A DNA stretch of 33,382 nt from UBA6814 sp040753075 (GTDB lineage Bacteria > Desulfobacterota > Desulfovibrionia > Desulfovibrionales > Desulfovibrionaceae): NCBI GenBank assembly GCA_040753075.1, contig JBFMHA010000036.1:1-33382 (forward strand). Direction: 5' to 3'. This document shows, piece by piece, positions 1 to 9,380 of the stretch; within the stretch, counting starts at the first letter, position 1, and each line of letters starts with the position of its first letter. Both the position numbers and the translations under genes were made by a program. The notes under the pieces are model-generated. The model ran no database searches and was not told where the DNA came from. It saw only the letters and a list, made by a program, of their open reading frames with translations.

Positions 1-69
1 GAGGGAGCGGCGGCCGGCCGTGCAGGGGTGGAGGATGGCGGATGCGGCGGCGGGCTTGCCCGCACGCCT

Positions 70-2019
70 CTAGAACCTTTCGAACTCCTCGTCGCCGCTG
101 TCGCCGCCCATGTCCAGGGCCAGCCCCCCGGCCGGGGCCTTGGGCTTCTCCTCCCGGGCCGCCAGCTTCCGGGGAGCCGCGGGGTGCGCCGCCACGGTCT
201 TGGCCGGCCTGGCCGCATGCTGGGCCGGGCGCTTGCCCGAGGCGATCCGGAAGAAGCTCATGGTGACCTGCAGCTGCTCGGCCTGGGAGGACAGCTCCTC
301 GGAAGTGGAGGCCATTTCCTCGGAGGCCGAGGCGTTGGACTGGATGACCTGGTCGAGCTGCTGGATGGCCTTGTTGATCTGCTCGGCCCCGGCGTCCTGC
401 TCACGGCTGGCCGCGGCGATCTCCTGCACCAGCTCCGCGGTCTTGCGGATGTCCGGCACCATCTTGGTGAGCATCTCGCCGGCCTTCTCGGCCACGGCCA
501 CGCTGCGCGCCGAAAGCTCGCTGATCTCGGCCGCGGCGGAGCCCGAGCGTTCGGCCAGCTTGCGCACCTCGGCGGCCACCACCGCGAAGCCCTTGCCGTG
601 CTCCCCGGCCCGGGCCGCCTCGATGGCCGCGTTCAGGGCCAGCAGGTTGGTCTGGCGCGCGATCTCTTCAATGATGCTGATCTTCTCGGCGATCTGCTTC
701 ATGGCCGCCACGGTCTCGGACACGGCCTGGCCGCCGGCGGCCGCGTCGGTGGCGGACTGCACCGCGATCTTCTCGGTCTGGACCGCGTTCTCCGCATTCT
801 GCCGGATGTTGGAGGTCATCTGCTCCATGGAGGAGGACACCTCCTCCACTGACGCGGCCTGCTCGGTCGCGCCCTGGGACAGATTCTCTGAGGAGGCCGA
901 GAGCTGCTCGCTGCCCGAGGCCACGTTCTCGCCCGCGGCCTGGACCTCGGAGACCACCTCCCGCAGCTTGTGCAGCATGTTGTTCAGGGCCGAGGCCAGG
1001 GTGCCGATCTCGTCCTTCTGGTCGATGTCCAGGTCCCGGGTGAAGTCGCCCTGGGCCATGGCGCTGGCGAAGGCCACCCCCTTGTTCACCGGCCCGGTGA
1101 TGGCCCGGGTGATGGCCAGGGCCAGGACCACGCCCACCAGCAGCGCCACGACGATGCAGGAGATGATGAGGGTCCGGGTGTTGCCGATCACCGCCCCCAT
1201 GAGCTCCTTCTGCCTGGCCAGGCCGTCGGCCACCGACTTCTGCAGCGCGGAGGCGTTGCGGAGCAGTTCGCCGTTGACCTCGCGCTCCTCGCCGATGGCC
1301 TTGTGGAAGCGCGTCCCGGCGTCGAGGTACTCGCCCACCGCGCCCTTGATCTCGGCCGCGGCGCGCCGCGCCTCCGTCTGGCTGCCCAGGAGTCCGTCCC
1401 AGGCGGCCAGGCCCTGCTCCAGGGTCTTGACCGCGGCCTGGAACGCCTCCCAGCGGGCGTCGTTCTTGTCCTTGGCGAAATAGACCGCGGCCACCCGCAG
1501 GGACAGGAAGTTCTGCGCCACCTTCTCGTTGAACGTGTCGCGGACCTCCCTTCCGGCGTCGGCCAGGAACTCCTTGCGCACCTTGTCGAACAGGGCGGCG
1601 AACCGGCCGCCCAGCTGGCCCCAGGCCGCGAAGACCTCCTTGCCCACGTTGATGGCCCCCACCAGGCGGGCGAAGTCGCGATCGTACTGCACCGCACCGG
1701 ACGCGATGTCGTCCAGGAGCTTGATGTCCAGGGGATCGCTGAAGGAGGGCCTGACCTTCTGGGCGATGTCCCGGACCTTGAGCACGGCCTCGCTCACCTT
1801 GGGCGGCAGGGCCGCGTCCGTGGTTATGAGAAAGTCCTTGCCGTGCTGCCTGGCGAGGAACAGGCTGTCGAGCATCCCCTGGTACTCCTCCACGTTGCGG
1901 GTGGAGCGGCCGATCTTCTCCAGGCTGGTCCAGGAGAAGCCGCCCACCACCAGGATGAGCACCGCCATCACTCCGAAACCCAGGGACAGCTTCATGGCCA
2001 TCTTCATATTCTTGAACAT
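70..2019 (-). CDS. Methyl-accepting chemotaxis protein with CheR/CheB-type tail
   Basis: Inner-membrane chemoreceptor of about 649 residues that should signal to CheA/CheW. The first membrane segment is at about residues 10-28 and the second at about 283-303. They enclose a mostly helical periplasmic ligand domain of about 250 residues of unknown specificity. A HAMP region (about 304-357) and a long coiled-coil signalling domain follow, with the conserved hairpin tip around residues 452-485 (NLLALNAAIEAARAGE). The tail is a Pro/Ala/Lys-rich linker ending in EFERF, which fits the aromatic-x-x-aromatic pentapeptide used to tether CheR or CheB in other receptors. I chose the ATG at 2019 because AAGGAGGTT sits just upstream; an upstream ATG at 2118 lacks such a site and lies above the likely promoter. 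The call as a chemoreceptor is secure; the ligand is unknown. Confidence 0.96.
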   Translation of the reverse strand: MFKNMKMAMKLSLGFGVMAVLILVVGGFSWTSLEKIGRSTRNVEEYQGMLDSLFLARQHGKDFLITTDAALPPKVSEAVLKVRDIAQKVRPSFSDPLDIKLLDDIASGAVQYDRDFARLVGAINVGKEVFAAWGQLGGRFAALFDKVRKEFLADAGREVRDTFNEKVAQNFLSLRVAAVYFAKDKNDARWEAFQAAVKTLEQGLAAWDGLLGSQTEARRAAAEIKGAVGEYLDAGTRFHKAIGEEREVNGELLRNASALQKSVADGLARQKELMGAVIGNTRTLIISCIVVALLVGVVLALAITRAITGPVNKGVAFASAMAQGDFTRDLDIDQKDEIGTLASALNNMLHKLREVVSEVQAAGENVASGSEQLSASSENLSQGATEQAASVEEVSSSMEQMTSNIRQNAENAVQTEKIAVQSATDAAAGGQAVSETVAAMKQIAEKISIIEEIARQTNLLALNAAIEAARAGEHGKGFAVVAAEVRKLAERSGSAAAEISELSARSVAVAEKAGEMLTKMVPDIRKTAELVQEIAAASREQDAGAEQINKAIQQLDQVIQSNASASEEMASTSEELSSQAEQLQVTMSFFRIASGKRPAQHAARPAKTVAAHPAAPRKLAAREEKPKAPAGGLALDMGGDSGDEEFERF

Positions 2020-2084
2020 CGCTGCAACCTCCTTAAGGTACGCCCGGCAAGATGATTCGGCGAAAGCAGAGGATTTTTGTAGCA

Positions 2085-2114
2085 ATAATAAACAATACCC
2101 ACAAAAATAGTCAA
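2085..2114 (-). promoter_or_regulatory. Candidate sigma70 promoter for the chemoreceptor gene
   Basis: On the minus strand a TTGACT -35 box (2109-2114) and a TATTAT -10 box (2085-2090) are separated by 18 bp in an AT-rich patch. This leaves a leader of about 60 nt before the ATG at 2019. The assignment rests on sequence match only. Confidence 0.55.
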
Positions 2115-2230
2115 TCAAAAAGCATTCCCTCCGCCCCGCTACGACCCTTCATCCGGCGGGGCTCCGGCACGGGAGCCCCAGGCGCCCTCCTTCCCCGGCT
2201 GCGAGGGGGGGGCCGCCCGCGACCGGCGGC

Positions 2231-2262
2231 AAAAAAAAGAGGCGGCCCGGGGGGGCCGCCTC
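2231..2262 (-). terminator. Intrinsic terminator of the potABCD operon
   Basis: On the minus strand a perfect 9-bp G+C-rich stem (arms 2239-2247 and 2254-2262, 6-nt loop) is followed by eight consecutive T (A run at 2231-2238). It lies about 130 bp beyond the potD stop and before the chemoreceptor promoter, so it separates the two transcription units. I see nothing coding in 2263-2390. Confidence 0.88.
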
Positions 2263-2390
2263 GTCTTCCTTCGTCGCCGGGGCTTGCTCATGTCGCGCCC
2301 GCAAAAGGCTACGCCATGCCGAATCAATCTAACACGCGGGCATTGCAGTATGCTTATTCAAAAACCAGAATGCATCCTGGGGCCGCGGCG

Positions 2391-3431
2391 CTAGTTCCCG
2401 GCCTTGAGGCGGTTCCAGTACTCGTCGTAAACGGTCACGGCCTGGCCCACGTCGTCCTGGAACTCGCTCCTGGCCACCACGTCCGCGGGCGGGTACACGA
2501 TCTTGTTGTTGCGGAGGCTCACCGGGAGCATCTCCCGCGCCGCCAGGTTGGGGGTGGGGTAGCCCAGCTCCTCGCAGATCATCTTGGCCACGTCCGGCCG
2601 CAGCAGGAAGTTGATGAGGGCGTGCGCGCCCTTGGGGTTCTTCGCGGCCTTGGGGATGACCAGCAGGTCCATCCAGAACAGCCCGCCCTCCTTGGGCCAG
2701 ATGAAGGCCAGGGAGCGCATCTCGGGCTGGGCCTGGTAGGCCTCGCCGTTGAAGATGAGCCCGGCCGAGACCTCCCGGTTCAGGAAGGGCATCTTGGGCG
2801 CGTCGGAATTGAAGGTGCGCACGTTGGGCAGGAGCTCCTTGAGAAGCTTGTAGGCCTCCTCGATGCGCTGGGGGTCGGTCTCGTTCTGGGAGTAGCCCAG
2901 GCGCCTGAGGGCCATGCCGAACACGTCGCGCAGGTCGTCGTTGAGCACCAGGGCGTTCTTGAACTCGGGCCGCCAGAGGTCGGCGAAGGAGGTTACGGAC
3001 TCGGCCTTGACCTTGGCGGCGTCCACGGCGATGCCGGTGCCGCCCCAGTTGTAGGGCGCGGAATAGGCGTTGCCCGGGTCGAAGGGCTTGTCCAGCAGGT
3101 CCGGGTCCAGGTTCCTCCAGTTGGGCAGGAGGCTCTTGTCCAGGGGCAGGAGCATGCCCTCGCGCCGCATCCGGGACACGAAATAGGCCGAAGGCACCAC
3201 CAGGTCGTAGCCCTCGCCGCCCAGCATCTTGAGCTTGGCGTACATGGACTCGTTGGACTCGTAGGTGGAGTACACCACCTTGATGCCGGTCTCCTTGGTG
3301 AACTTCCTGAGCACCGCGTCGGGCAGGTATTCGGTCCAGTTGTAGAAGTGGACCTCCTCGGCCGCGACCGCGGGCGCGGGCAGGACGGCCAGGAGCAGGG
3401 CCAGGACCAGGAGCGGGATGAGTCGCTTCAT
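2391..3431 (-). CDS. potD: Spermidine/putrescine-binding periplasmic protein PotD
   Basis: Periplasmic substrate-binding protein of a polyamine ABC importer, 346 residues, the usual length. An N-terminal Sec signal peptide (MKRLIPLL, then a Leu/Ala core ending AVAAEE) precedes the mature start. The segment HFYNWTEYLPDAVL followed by KETGIKVVYSTYESNE closely resembles E. coli PotD and carries the Trp and Tyr residues of the polyamine pocket. Later segments YDLVVPSAYFV and LDKPFDPGN are also PotD-like. Its ATG overlaps the potC stop (ATGA), so it is translationally coupled and last in the operon. The longer open frame that extends upstream from here is potC read in the wrong frame. Whether spermidine or putrescine is preferred cannot be read from the sequence. 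Confidence 0.95.
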   Translation of the reverse strand: MKRLIPLLVLALLLAVLPAPAVAAEEVHFYNWTEYLPDAVLRKFTKETGIKVVYSTYESNESMYAKLKMLGGEGYDLVVPSAYFVSRMRREGMLLPLDKSLLPNWRNLDPDLLDKPFDPGNAYSAPYNWGGTGIAVDAAKVKAESVTSFADLWRPEFKNALVLNDDLRDVFGMALRRLGYSQNETDPQRIEEAYKLLKELLPNVRTFNSDAPKMPFLNREVSAGLIFNGEAYQAQPEMRSLAFIWPKEGGLFWMDLLVIPKAAKNPKGAHALINFLLRPDVAKMICEELGYPTPNLAAREMLPVSLRNNKIVYPPADVVARSEFQDDVGQAVTVYDEYWNRLKAGN

Positions 3432-4195
3432 TTCTTTTCCCCCAGGAGCAGTTGCGAGGTGAGCACCACGACCACGGTGGCCCCCACCAGGATGGCCGAG
3501 AGCGCGTTGACCACGGGCTTCACCCCCACCTTGACCATGGAGTAGATGCGCAGGGGCAGCACCTCGAAGGTCGGGCCGGTGGTGAAGAAGCTCACGATGA
3601 CGTCGTCCATGGACAGGGTGAAGGACAGGAGCCAGCCCGCGGCCACCGCGGGCATGAGCATGGGCAGGATCACCAGGCGGAAGGTGTCGAACTCGCCCGC
3701 GCCCAGGTCCTGGGCCGCCTCCACCAGGTGCGGATCGAAGCCCGCCAGCCGGGAGAACACCGTGACCGCCACGAAGGGCAGGCAGAAGGTGACGTGGGCC
3801 AAGAGCAGGGTCAGGAAGCCCGGGGTCAGGCCCAGGGACACGAAGAGCACCAGGAGCGACACGCCCATGACGATGTCCGGGCTCATCATGGTCACGAACA
3901 GGCAGGTCTGGGTCAGGCGGCGGCCCCGGAAGCGGTACTGGTGCAGGGCCACCGCGGCCAGGGTGCCCAGGGCGGTGGCTGCGGTGGCGGCCAGGCCGGC
4001 CACCAGCAGGGAATTGGCGGCCGCGTCCAGGAGCGCGGTGTCCGCGGCCAGCTCCCCGTACCACTTGAGGGTGAACCCGCGCCAGGAGGCCCCGTACTTG
4101 GAGTCGTTGAAGGAGAAGGCCACCAGCACCGCGATGGGCGCGTAGAGGAAGATGTACACCACGGCGGCGTACAGGGCCTTGATGAGAGCGCTCAC
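3428..4195 (-). CDS. potC: Spermidine/putrescine ABC transporter permease PotC
   Basis: Second membrane permease of the polyamine importer, 255 residues with about six membrane segments. The ABC-coupling EAA loop is visible as VEAAQDLGAGEFDTFRLV followed by ILPMLMPAV. The start is taken as the GTG at 4195, which forms a GTGA overlap with the potB stop and gives the expected N-terminus (SALIKALYAAVVYIFLYAP). Upstream ATG codons in this frame lie inside potB and encode no permease-like sequence. It overlaps potD by 4 bp and should form the heterodimeric channel with PotB, driven by PotA. Confidence 0.94.
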   Translation of the reverse strand: MSALIKALYAAVVYIFLYAPIAVLVAFSFNDSKYGASWRGFTLKWYGELAADTALLDAAANSLLVAGLAATAATALGTLAAVALHQYRFRGRRLTQTCLFVTMMSPDIVMGVSLLVLFVSLGLTPGFLTLLLAHVTFCLPFVAVTVFSRLAGFDPHLVEAAQDLGAGEFDTFRLVILPMLMPAVAAGWLLSFTLSMDDVIVSFFTTGPTFEVLPLRIYSMVKVGVKPVVNALSAILVGATVVVVLTSQLLLGEKK

Positions 4196-5058
4196 AGCCG
4201 CTCCCCTTCCCCGGCCGGCGGGGAGAGCCGCAGGCGCAGCGCGACCAGGAGCGCCATGACCCCGGTGAGCAGCATGCTGGCGGCGCTGCCCAGGGGCCAG
4301 TCCCGGGCCGAGAGGAACTGGTTCTTGATGAAGTTGCCCACCAGGAGCGTCTTGGCCCCGCCCAGGATGTCCGGGATGTAGAACAGGCAGAAGGAGGGGA
4401 GGAACACCAGCATGCACCCGGCCGCGATGCCCGGCGCGGTCAGCGGCACGGTGATGCGCCAGAACACCCGCGGCCGGCTGGCCCCCAGGTCCCGGGCCGC
4501 CTCCAGCAGCCGCTCGTCCAGCTTCTCGATGGAGGCGTACAGGGGCAGGATCATGAAGGGCAGGAGCGTGTAGGTCAGGCCCACGAACACCGCGGCGTCG
4601 GTGTAGAGCAGGGACAGGGGCTCGGACGCGAGGCCCAGGCCCAGGAGCAGGTCGTTGAGCAGGCCCTCGGTCTTGAGGATGAAGACCAGGGCGTAGGTGC
4701 GGATGAGGGAGTTGGTCCAGAAGGGGATGATGACCAGGAGCAGCAGCACCGGCCGCCGCGCCTTGGGCAGCCGGGCCAGGATGTAGGCGAAGGGGTAGCC
4801 GGCCAGCAGGCAGAGCAGGGTCGTGCCCGCGGCCAGATAGAAGGAGTCGGCGAAGATGCCGGCGAACAGCGGGCTCAGGAGCCGGGAGTAGCTGTCCAGG
4901 CTCACGGGCAGGGCCAGGAACTCGGTCTCCCCGCGGCTGGCGAAGCTCGCGCCCAGGACCAGCAGGTTGGGCGCGGCCACGAACACCAGAAGCCAGGCCA
5001 TGACCCCGCCTACGGCCAGGGTCCGGAACAGGCTGCGATCAGAGGTCCGGGCCGGCAT
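4192..5058 (-). CDS. potB: Spermidine/putrescine ABC transporter permease PotB
   Basis: First membrane permease of the polyamine importer, 288 residues with about six hydrophobic helices. The cytoplasmic coupling loop reads LLEAARDLGASRPRVF then WRITVPLTAPGIAAG. FWTNSLIRTYA in the third helix region is typical of PotB. Its ATG at 5058 lies 20 bp inside the end of potA, and its stop overlaps the potC GTG, so the four genes are read as one compact message. Confidence 0.95.
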   Translation of the reverse strand: MPARTSDRSLFRTLAVGGVMAWLLVFVAAPNLLVLGASFASRGETEFLALPVSLDSYSRLLSPLFAGIFADSFYLAAGTTLLCLLAGYPFAYILARLPKARRPVLLLLVIIPFWTNSLIRTYALVFILKTEGLLNDLLLGLGLASEPLSLLYTDAAVFVGLTYTLLPFMILPLYASIEKLDERLLEAARDLGASRPRVFWRITVPLTAPGIAAGCMLVFLPSFCLFYIPDILGGAKTLLVGNFIKNQFLSARDWPLGSAASMLLTGVMALLVALRLRLSPPAGEGERL

Positions 5059-6148
5059 CGGGGAGCACCACTTCCCAGCCCTGGATCCAGCTCACGAAGA
5101 CCCGCTCCCCAGGAGCGAAGGCGATCTTCTCCGCGTCCTCGTCGAAGAACTCGGTGGCCACCACCCGTTTCCCGCCGTCCAGATTCACGGCGATGTCGTA
5201 GGTGGTGCCCTTGTATACCGTCTCCTCCACCGTGCCGGGCAGCCAGAGCACCTTGCCCCCCTGGGGCGCGTTGCGCTCCACCAGGAGGTCTTCGGGCCTC
5301 AGGATGACCTTGACCGCTTCGCCGGGCGCGAAATCCCGCTTGCTGGACAGGGCGCAGGGCGCCCCCTCGACCATGGCGGCCACGTGGCCGTTCTCCCGGA
5401 CCAGGATGCGGCCGTCCAGGATGTTGGTCTCGCCCACGAAGCGGGCCACGTAGAGGTTCACCGGCTCCTCGTAGACCTCGGCCGGAGCCCCGGTCTGCTC
5501 GATGCGGCCCTCGCTCATGACCACCACCCGGTCGGACATGGCGAAGGCCTCCTCCTGGTCGTGGGTCACGAAGATGAAGGTGATGCCGAGCTTGCGCTGG
5601 AGATGCTTGAGCTCCGAACGCATCTGCTTGCGCAGTTGCACGTCCAGGGCGGACAGGGGCTCGTCCAGGAGCAGCACCAGCGGCCGGTTCACCACCGCCC
5701 GGGCGATGGCCACCCGCTGCTGCTGGCCGCCGGAGAGCTGGCGGGGCCGGCGGACGGCCAGGTTCTCCAGGCCCGCCATGCGCAGGGCCTCGGCCACCCG
5801 GGCGTCCGCCTCGGCCTTGGGGACCCGGGCCATCTTCAGGCCGAAGGCCACGTTCTGGGCCACGCTCATGTGCGGGAACAGGGCGTAGCTCTGGAATACG
5901 GTGTTCACCCGGCGGCGGTTGGGCGGGACGTCGTTGACCCGCTGCCCGGCGATGTACACGTCGCCGGCGCTGGGGGCCTCGAAGCCGGCGATGAGGCGGA
6001 GAATGGTGGTCTTGCCGCAGCCCGAGGGGCCGAGGATGGTGAGGAACTCGCCGTTGCGCACGTCCAGGGAGAGCGGCTCGAGCACGGTCTCGTCACCGAA
6101 AGACTTGGCGACGCCCGAGAGCCGCACGATGGCCTCGTGTCCGTCCAT
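5039..6148 (-). CDS. potA: Spermidine/putrescine ABC transporter ATPase PotA
   Basis: Cytoplasmic ATPase that powers polyamine uptake, about 369 residues. Visible motifs are Walker A GPSGCGKTT, Q-loop VFQSYALFPHMS, signature LSGGQQQR, Walker B VLLLLDEPLSALD and the switch histidine in FVTHDQEEA. A C-terminal TOBE-like domain follows (VILRPEDLLV). I chose the ATG at 6148, preceded by the G-rich AGGGGGAGGAC; the alternative TTG at 6166 has no ribosome site. It is the first gene of potABCD. The 244 bp between it and the divergent GGDEF receptor gene must hold both promoters; I could not assign convincing -35/-10 boxes there. Confidence 0.95.
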   Translation of the reverse strand: MDGHEAIVRLSGVAKSFGDETVLEPLSLDVRNGEFLTILGPSGCGKTTILRLIAGFEAPSAGDVYIAGQRVNDVPPNRRRVNTVFQSYALFPHMSVAQNVAFGLKMARVPKAEADARVAEALRMAGLENLAVRRPRQLSGGQQQRVAIARAVVNRPLVLLLDEPLSALDVQLRKQMRSELKHLQRKLGITFIFVTHDQEEAFAMSDRVVVMSEGRIEQTGAPAEVYEEPVNLYVARFVGETNILDGRILVRENGHVAAMVEGAPCALSSKRDFAPGEAVKVILRPEDLLVERNAPQGGKVLWLPGTVEETVYKGTTYDIAVNLDGGKRVVATEFFDEDAEKIAFAPGERVFVSWIQGWEVVLPDAGPDL

Positions 6149-6392
6149 GTCCTCCCCCTGGTGCAATGATGTCGGTGCGGCGCCGCAGCGCCCGAAGGTC
6201 GGTCCTCCCCCGGCGCTCTCGCGCCGGAGCAGGGGTTGTATGAAATTTTTCCGGGAAAGGGAATGGCCTTTTCCGTCCCGGCGGGCGGCGGGCCCTACAG
6301 CGCCCGATGCGCCCTCCCACTTGCGCTAACCCCCTGAAAGAGGCATCAGATACAAAGGTCTCGCCCAACCCAGCGACCCATGAGACACCACC

Positions 6393-9272
6393 ATGCGCCG
6401 CACCGCCCTGCCCCTGCTGCTGGCCCTTTGCCTGACCTCCCTGCCGGCCGTGGCCGCGCATGGCCCGGACTCCCCTCCCCCGGCGGCGGACGCGCCGCTC
6501 ACCGTTTCCTTGGACACGGATTACGCCCCGTTCACCCTGCTCGACGCCCGGGGGCAGCCTGCAGGCCTGTTCGTGGACATCTGGAAGCTCTGGTCCGAGA
6601 AGACCGGCCGGCCGGTGCGTTTCCTGCCCCTGCCCTGGGTCGGCACCGTGCAGGCCGTTCAGAGAGGCGCGGCGGACATCCACTCCGGCCTGTTCACGAG
6701 CGAGAGCCGCAAGGGCTTCCTGGATTTCTCCGCGCCATTCTACCACATCGCCACCCGGCTCTTCGTGCCGGTCGGACCGGACGCCCCCCGCCGCCTGGAC
6801 GACCTGGCCGGGCGGCGGGTGGGCGCCTACCGCGGAACCTTCCAGGAGGAATACCTGCGCAGCGCCTTTCCCCAGGTGGAGACCGTGCCCTTCGACAGCA
6901 TCGAGTCCGAAATCCTGGCCCTGGCCGCCGGCCGCATCAGGGCCTTCCTGGGCGAGGCCCTGCCGGTGAGGCTGGAGCTGCAACGCATGGGCCTGTCCGG
7001 GAAGGTGGAGTCGCGGGAGATGCACTTCTCCAACACGGTGCACGCCGGGGTGAAGAAAGGCCGCGCCGACCTGCTGGCCCTGGTGAACCAGGGTCTGGCC
7101 GCCATCACCGTGGACGAGTACGCGGCCCTGGAGGCGCGCTGGATCGGAAACCCGGGCGAACGCTTCTTCCAGCCCGGCTCGGGCCGCATCAACCTCACCC
7201 CTGCGGAGCACGCATTCCTGCGCCGCCACCCGGTGCTGCGCCTGGGCGTGGGCGACGCCTTCCCCCCGGTCATGTACGTGGAGGAGGAATCCGGCCGAAA
7301 GGAGTTCAAGGGCCTGGTGGCGGACTACGTGCGCATCCTTTCCGAGCGCCTGGGGGTGCGCATGGAGCTGCGCCTGGACCTGACCTTCGACCGGGCATTG
7401 GAGCGCGCCCGGGCCGGGGAGGTGGACCTGTTCCCGGCCCTGGTCAGAATCCCGGAGCGGTCCGAGTTCCTCACCTTCACCCCCCCCTACCTGGCATTCC
7501 CCCAGGTCATCGTGACCCGCGCCGATGCGCCCTTCGTGGCCGGGCTTGACGACCTGGCGGGCAAGACCGCGGCCGAGGCGCCCTGGCAGGCGAACCACTC
7601 CTGGCTCGTGCGGGAGCGCCCGGAAATCAACATCCTGGAGGCCCCCACCATCCCCGACTGCTTCCGGGCCGTGGCCTTCGGCCGGGCCGACGCCTACATC
7701 ATCAACCTGGCCGTGGCCGGGTACTGGATTCCCAAGCTCGGCCTGACCAACCTCAAGGTGGCGGCCCCGGCCTGCGGGCCGGACAACGAACTGGCCATGG
7801 GAGTGCGCCGGGGGCTGGAGCCCCTGGCGGGCATCCTGGAGAAGGCCCTGGCCTCCCTGACCCCGGCCGAGCGCGAGGAAATCCGCCGACGCTGGATCCC
7901 GGTGCAGGTGGAGCAGGCCTTCGACACCCGGCGCATCTGGCGGGTGGCCCTGCAGGCGGGGGGGGCGGCGGCCGCGGCCATGGCCCTGGTCCTGCTCTGG
8001 ACCCGGCAGGTGAGGCTGCGGGAGGAGCGCTTCAAGGGACTCACCGAGCAGAGCCTGGACATCACCCTGGCCTTCGCCCCGGACGGCCGCATCGTGTACC
8101 AGAGCCCCTCTCACCAGACCGTGCTGGGCTACGCCCGGGACGAACTGCTGGGAACCCGGGTGCAGGACCTCTTCCATCCCGACGAGTTGGCCGCCCTGGA
8201 CCGGGCCCGGGCGGGCCTCGCCATGGACGGCGCCGCGACGCGCCTGGTCCACCGGCTGCGCCGCAAGGACGGGAGCTGCCTGAGTTTCGAGTCCAACCTG
8301 GCGGACCTCACCGCCAACCGGGCCCTGCGCGCCCTGGTCCTGCACGGCCGGGACGCCACCTCCCGGCTGGCCGCGGAGGAGGCCCTGCGGCGGAGCGAGG
8401 CCCGCTACGCCCTGGCCCTCTCCTCCGCAGGAGTCGGGACCTGGGAATGGAGCCCGGCCAGCGGCGAAATGGTCTGGTCGGACAATGTGGAGCCGATGCT
8501 CGGCCTGGAGCCGGGGAGCTTAGGCCGGACCTTCGCCGCGTTCCTGGCCCTGGTCTGCCCCGAGGACCGGGAGGCGGTGCGGGAGGCCGGACAGCGCTGC
8601 CTGGCCGGGCACGGGGAATACCGGGCCGAGTACCGCGTGCTGCGCCCCGACGGCCGGGAGTGCTGGATCCTGTCCCGGGGCGACGCAGTTCGCGACGCGG
8701 AGGGCCGGCCGATGCGGCTCACGGGCGTGCTCACGGACGTGACCGAGCGCCACCGCCTGGAGGCCGACCTGGTGCGCCTGGCCACCCTGGATGAACTCAC
8801 CCGGCTGCCCAACCGCCGCCACTTCCTGGAGCAGGCCCGGCGCGAGGTGGAGCGCTCCCGGCGCTACGGTTCGGCCCTGTCCCTGCTCATGGTGGACGTG
8901 GACCATTTCAAGGTGGTCAACGACACCCATGGCCACGCCGGCGGGGACGCGGCGCTCCGCGCCCTGGCCGAAACCGGCCGCCGGCTCCTCCGAGACGCCG
9001 ACCTGATGGGCCGGCTGGGCGGGGAGGAGTTCTCCCTGCTCCTGCCCGAGACCGACCTGACCCAGGCGGTGGTGGTGGCCGAGCGGCTGCGGAGCGCGGT
9101 GCAGGCCATGCAGGTCCCCCTGCCCGGGGGCGGGGCCGCGGAGGTGACGGTGAGCGTGGGCGTGGCGGCCCTGGGCCCGGGGGGGGAAAACATGGAGGAA
9201 CTCATGCGCCGGGCCGACAACGCGCTTTACGCGGCCAAGGACCGGGGCCGCAACCGGGTGGAGGTATTCTGA
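6393..9272 (+). CDS. Membrane diguanylate cyclase with two solute-binding domains and two PAS domains
   Basis: Receptor of 959 residues that should make cyclic-di-GMP. A signal sequence (to about residue 22) is followed by two tandem family-3 solute-binding domains (about 35-250 and 265-500), which recall amino-acid-binding proteins. Next come one membrane helix (about 522-542), two PAS domains (about 550-665 and 675-795, the second with a PAC segment) and a C-terminal GGDEF domain. The active site is GGEEF at 876-880, and an inhibitory RxxD site (RDAD, 867-870) lies five residues before it, so activity and feedback inhibition both look intact. No EAL domain is present. The gene is divergent from potA. 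The start ATG has only a weak ribosome site. The ligand is unknown; a polyamine or amino acid is a guess from position. Confidence 0.93.
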   Translation: MRRTALPLLLALCLTSLPAVAAHGPDSPPPAADAPLTVSLDTDYAPFTLLDARGQPAGLFVDIWKLWSEKTGRPVRFLPLPWVGTVQAVQRGAADIHSGLFTSESRKGFLDFSAPFYHIATRLFVPVGPDAPRRLDDLAGRRVGAYRGTFQEEYLRSAFPQVETVPFDSIESEILALAAGRIRAFLGEALPVRLELQRMGLSGKVESREMHFSNTVHAGVKKGRADLLALVNQGLAAITVDEYAALEARWIGNPGERFFQPGSGRINLTPAEHAFLRRHPVLRLGVGDAFPPVMYVEEESGRKEFKGLVADYVRILSERLGVRMELRLDLTFDRALERARAGEVDLFPALVRIPERSEFLTFTPPYLAFPQVIVTRADAPFVAGLDDLAGKTAAEAPWQANHSWLVRERPEINILEAPTIPDCFRAVAFGRADAYIINLAVAGYWIPKLGLTNLKVAAPACGPDNELAMGVRRGLEPLAGILEKALASLTPAEREEIRRRWIPVQVEQAFDTRRIWRVALQAGGAAAAAMALVLLWTRQVRLREERFKGLTEQSLDITLAFAPDGRIVYQSPSHQTVLGYARDELLGTRVQDLFHPDELAALDRARAGLAMDGAATRLVHRLRRKDGSCLSFESNLADLTANRALRALVLHGRDATSRLAAEEALRRSEARYALALSSAGVGTWEWSPASGEMVWSDNVEPMLGLEPGSLGRTFAAFLALVCPEDREAVREAGQRCLAGHGEYRAEYRVLRPDGRECWILSRGDAVRDAEGRPMRLTGVLTDVTERHRLEADLVRLATLDELTRLPNRRHFLEQARREVERSRRYGSALSLLMVDVDHFKVVNDTHGHAGGDAALRALAETGRRLLRDADLMGRLGGEEFSLLLPETDLTQAVVVAERLRSAVQAMQVPLPGGGAAEVTVSVGVAALGPGGENMEELMRRADNALYAAKDRGRNRVEVF

Positions 9273-9380
9273 GGGGCTGATGTCACGCCCACACAATTCC
9301 TTGATGTCTTTTACGGAAAAAACTGCAATGACGGCGTGTTGAGCCAACTCGGCGTATCGCGGTCTTGCGCGGGCGCGACA

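Noticed and set aside
3432..4064. A long N-terminal extension of PotD
   Set aside because: It is potC read in another frame. The PotD signal peptide starts at 3431 in an ATGA overlap.
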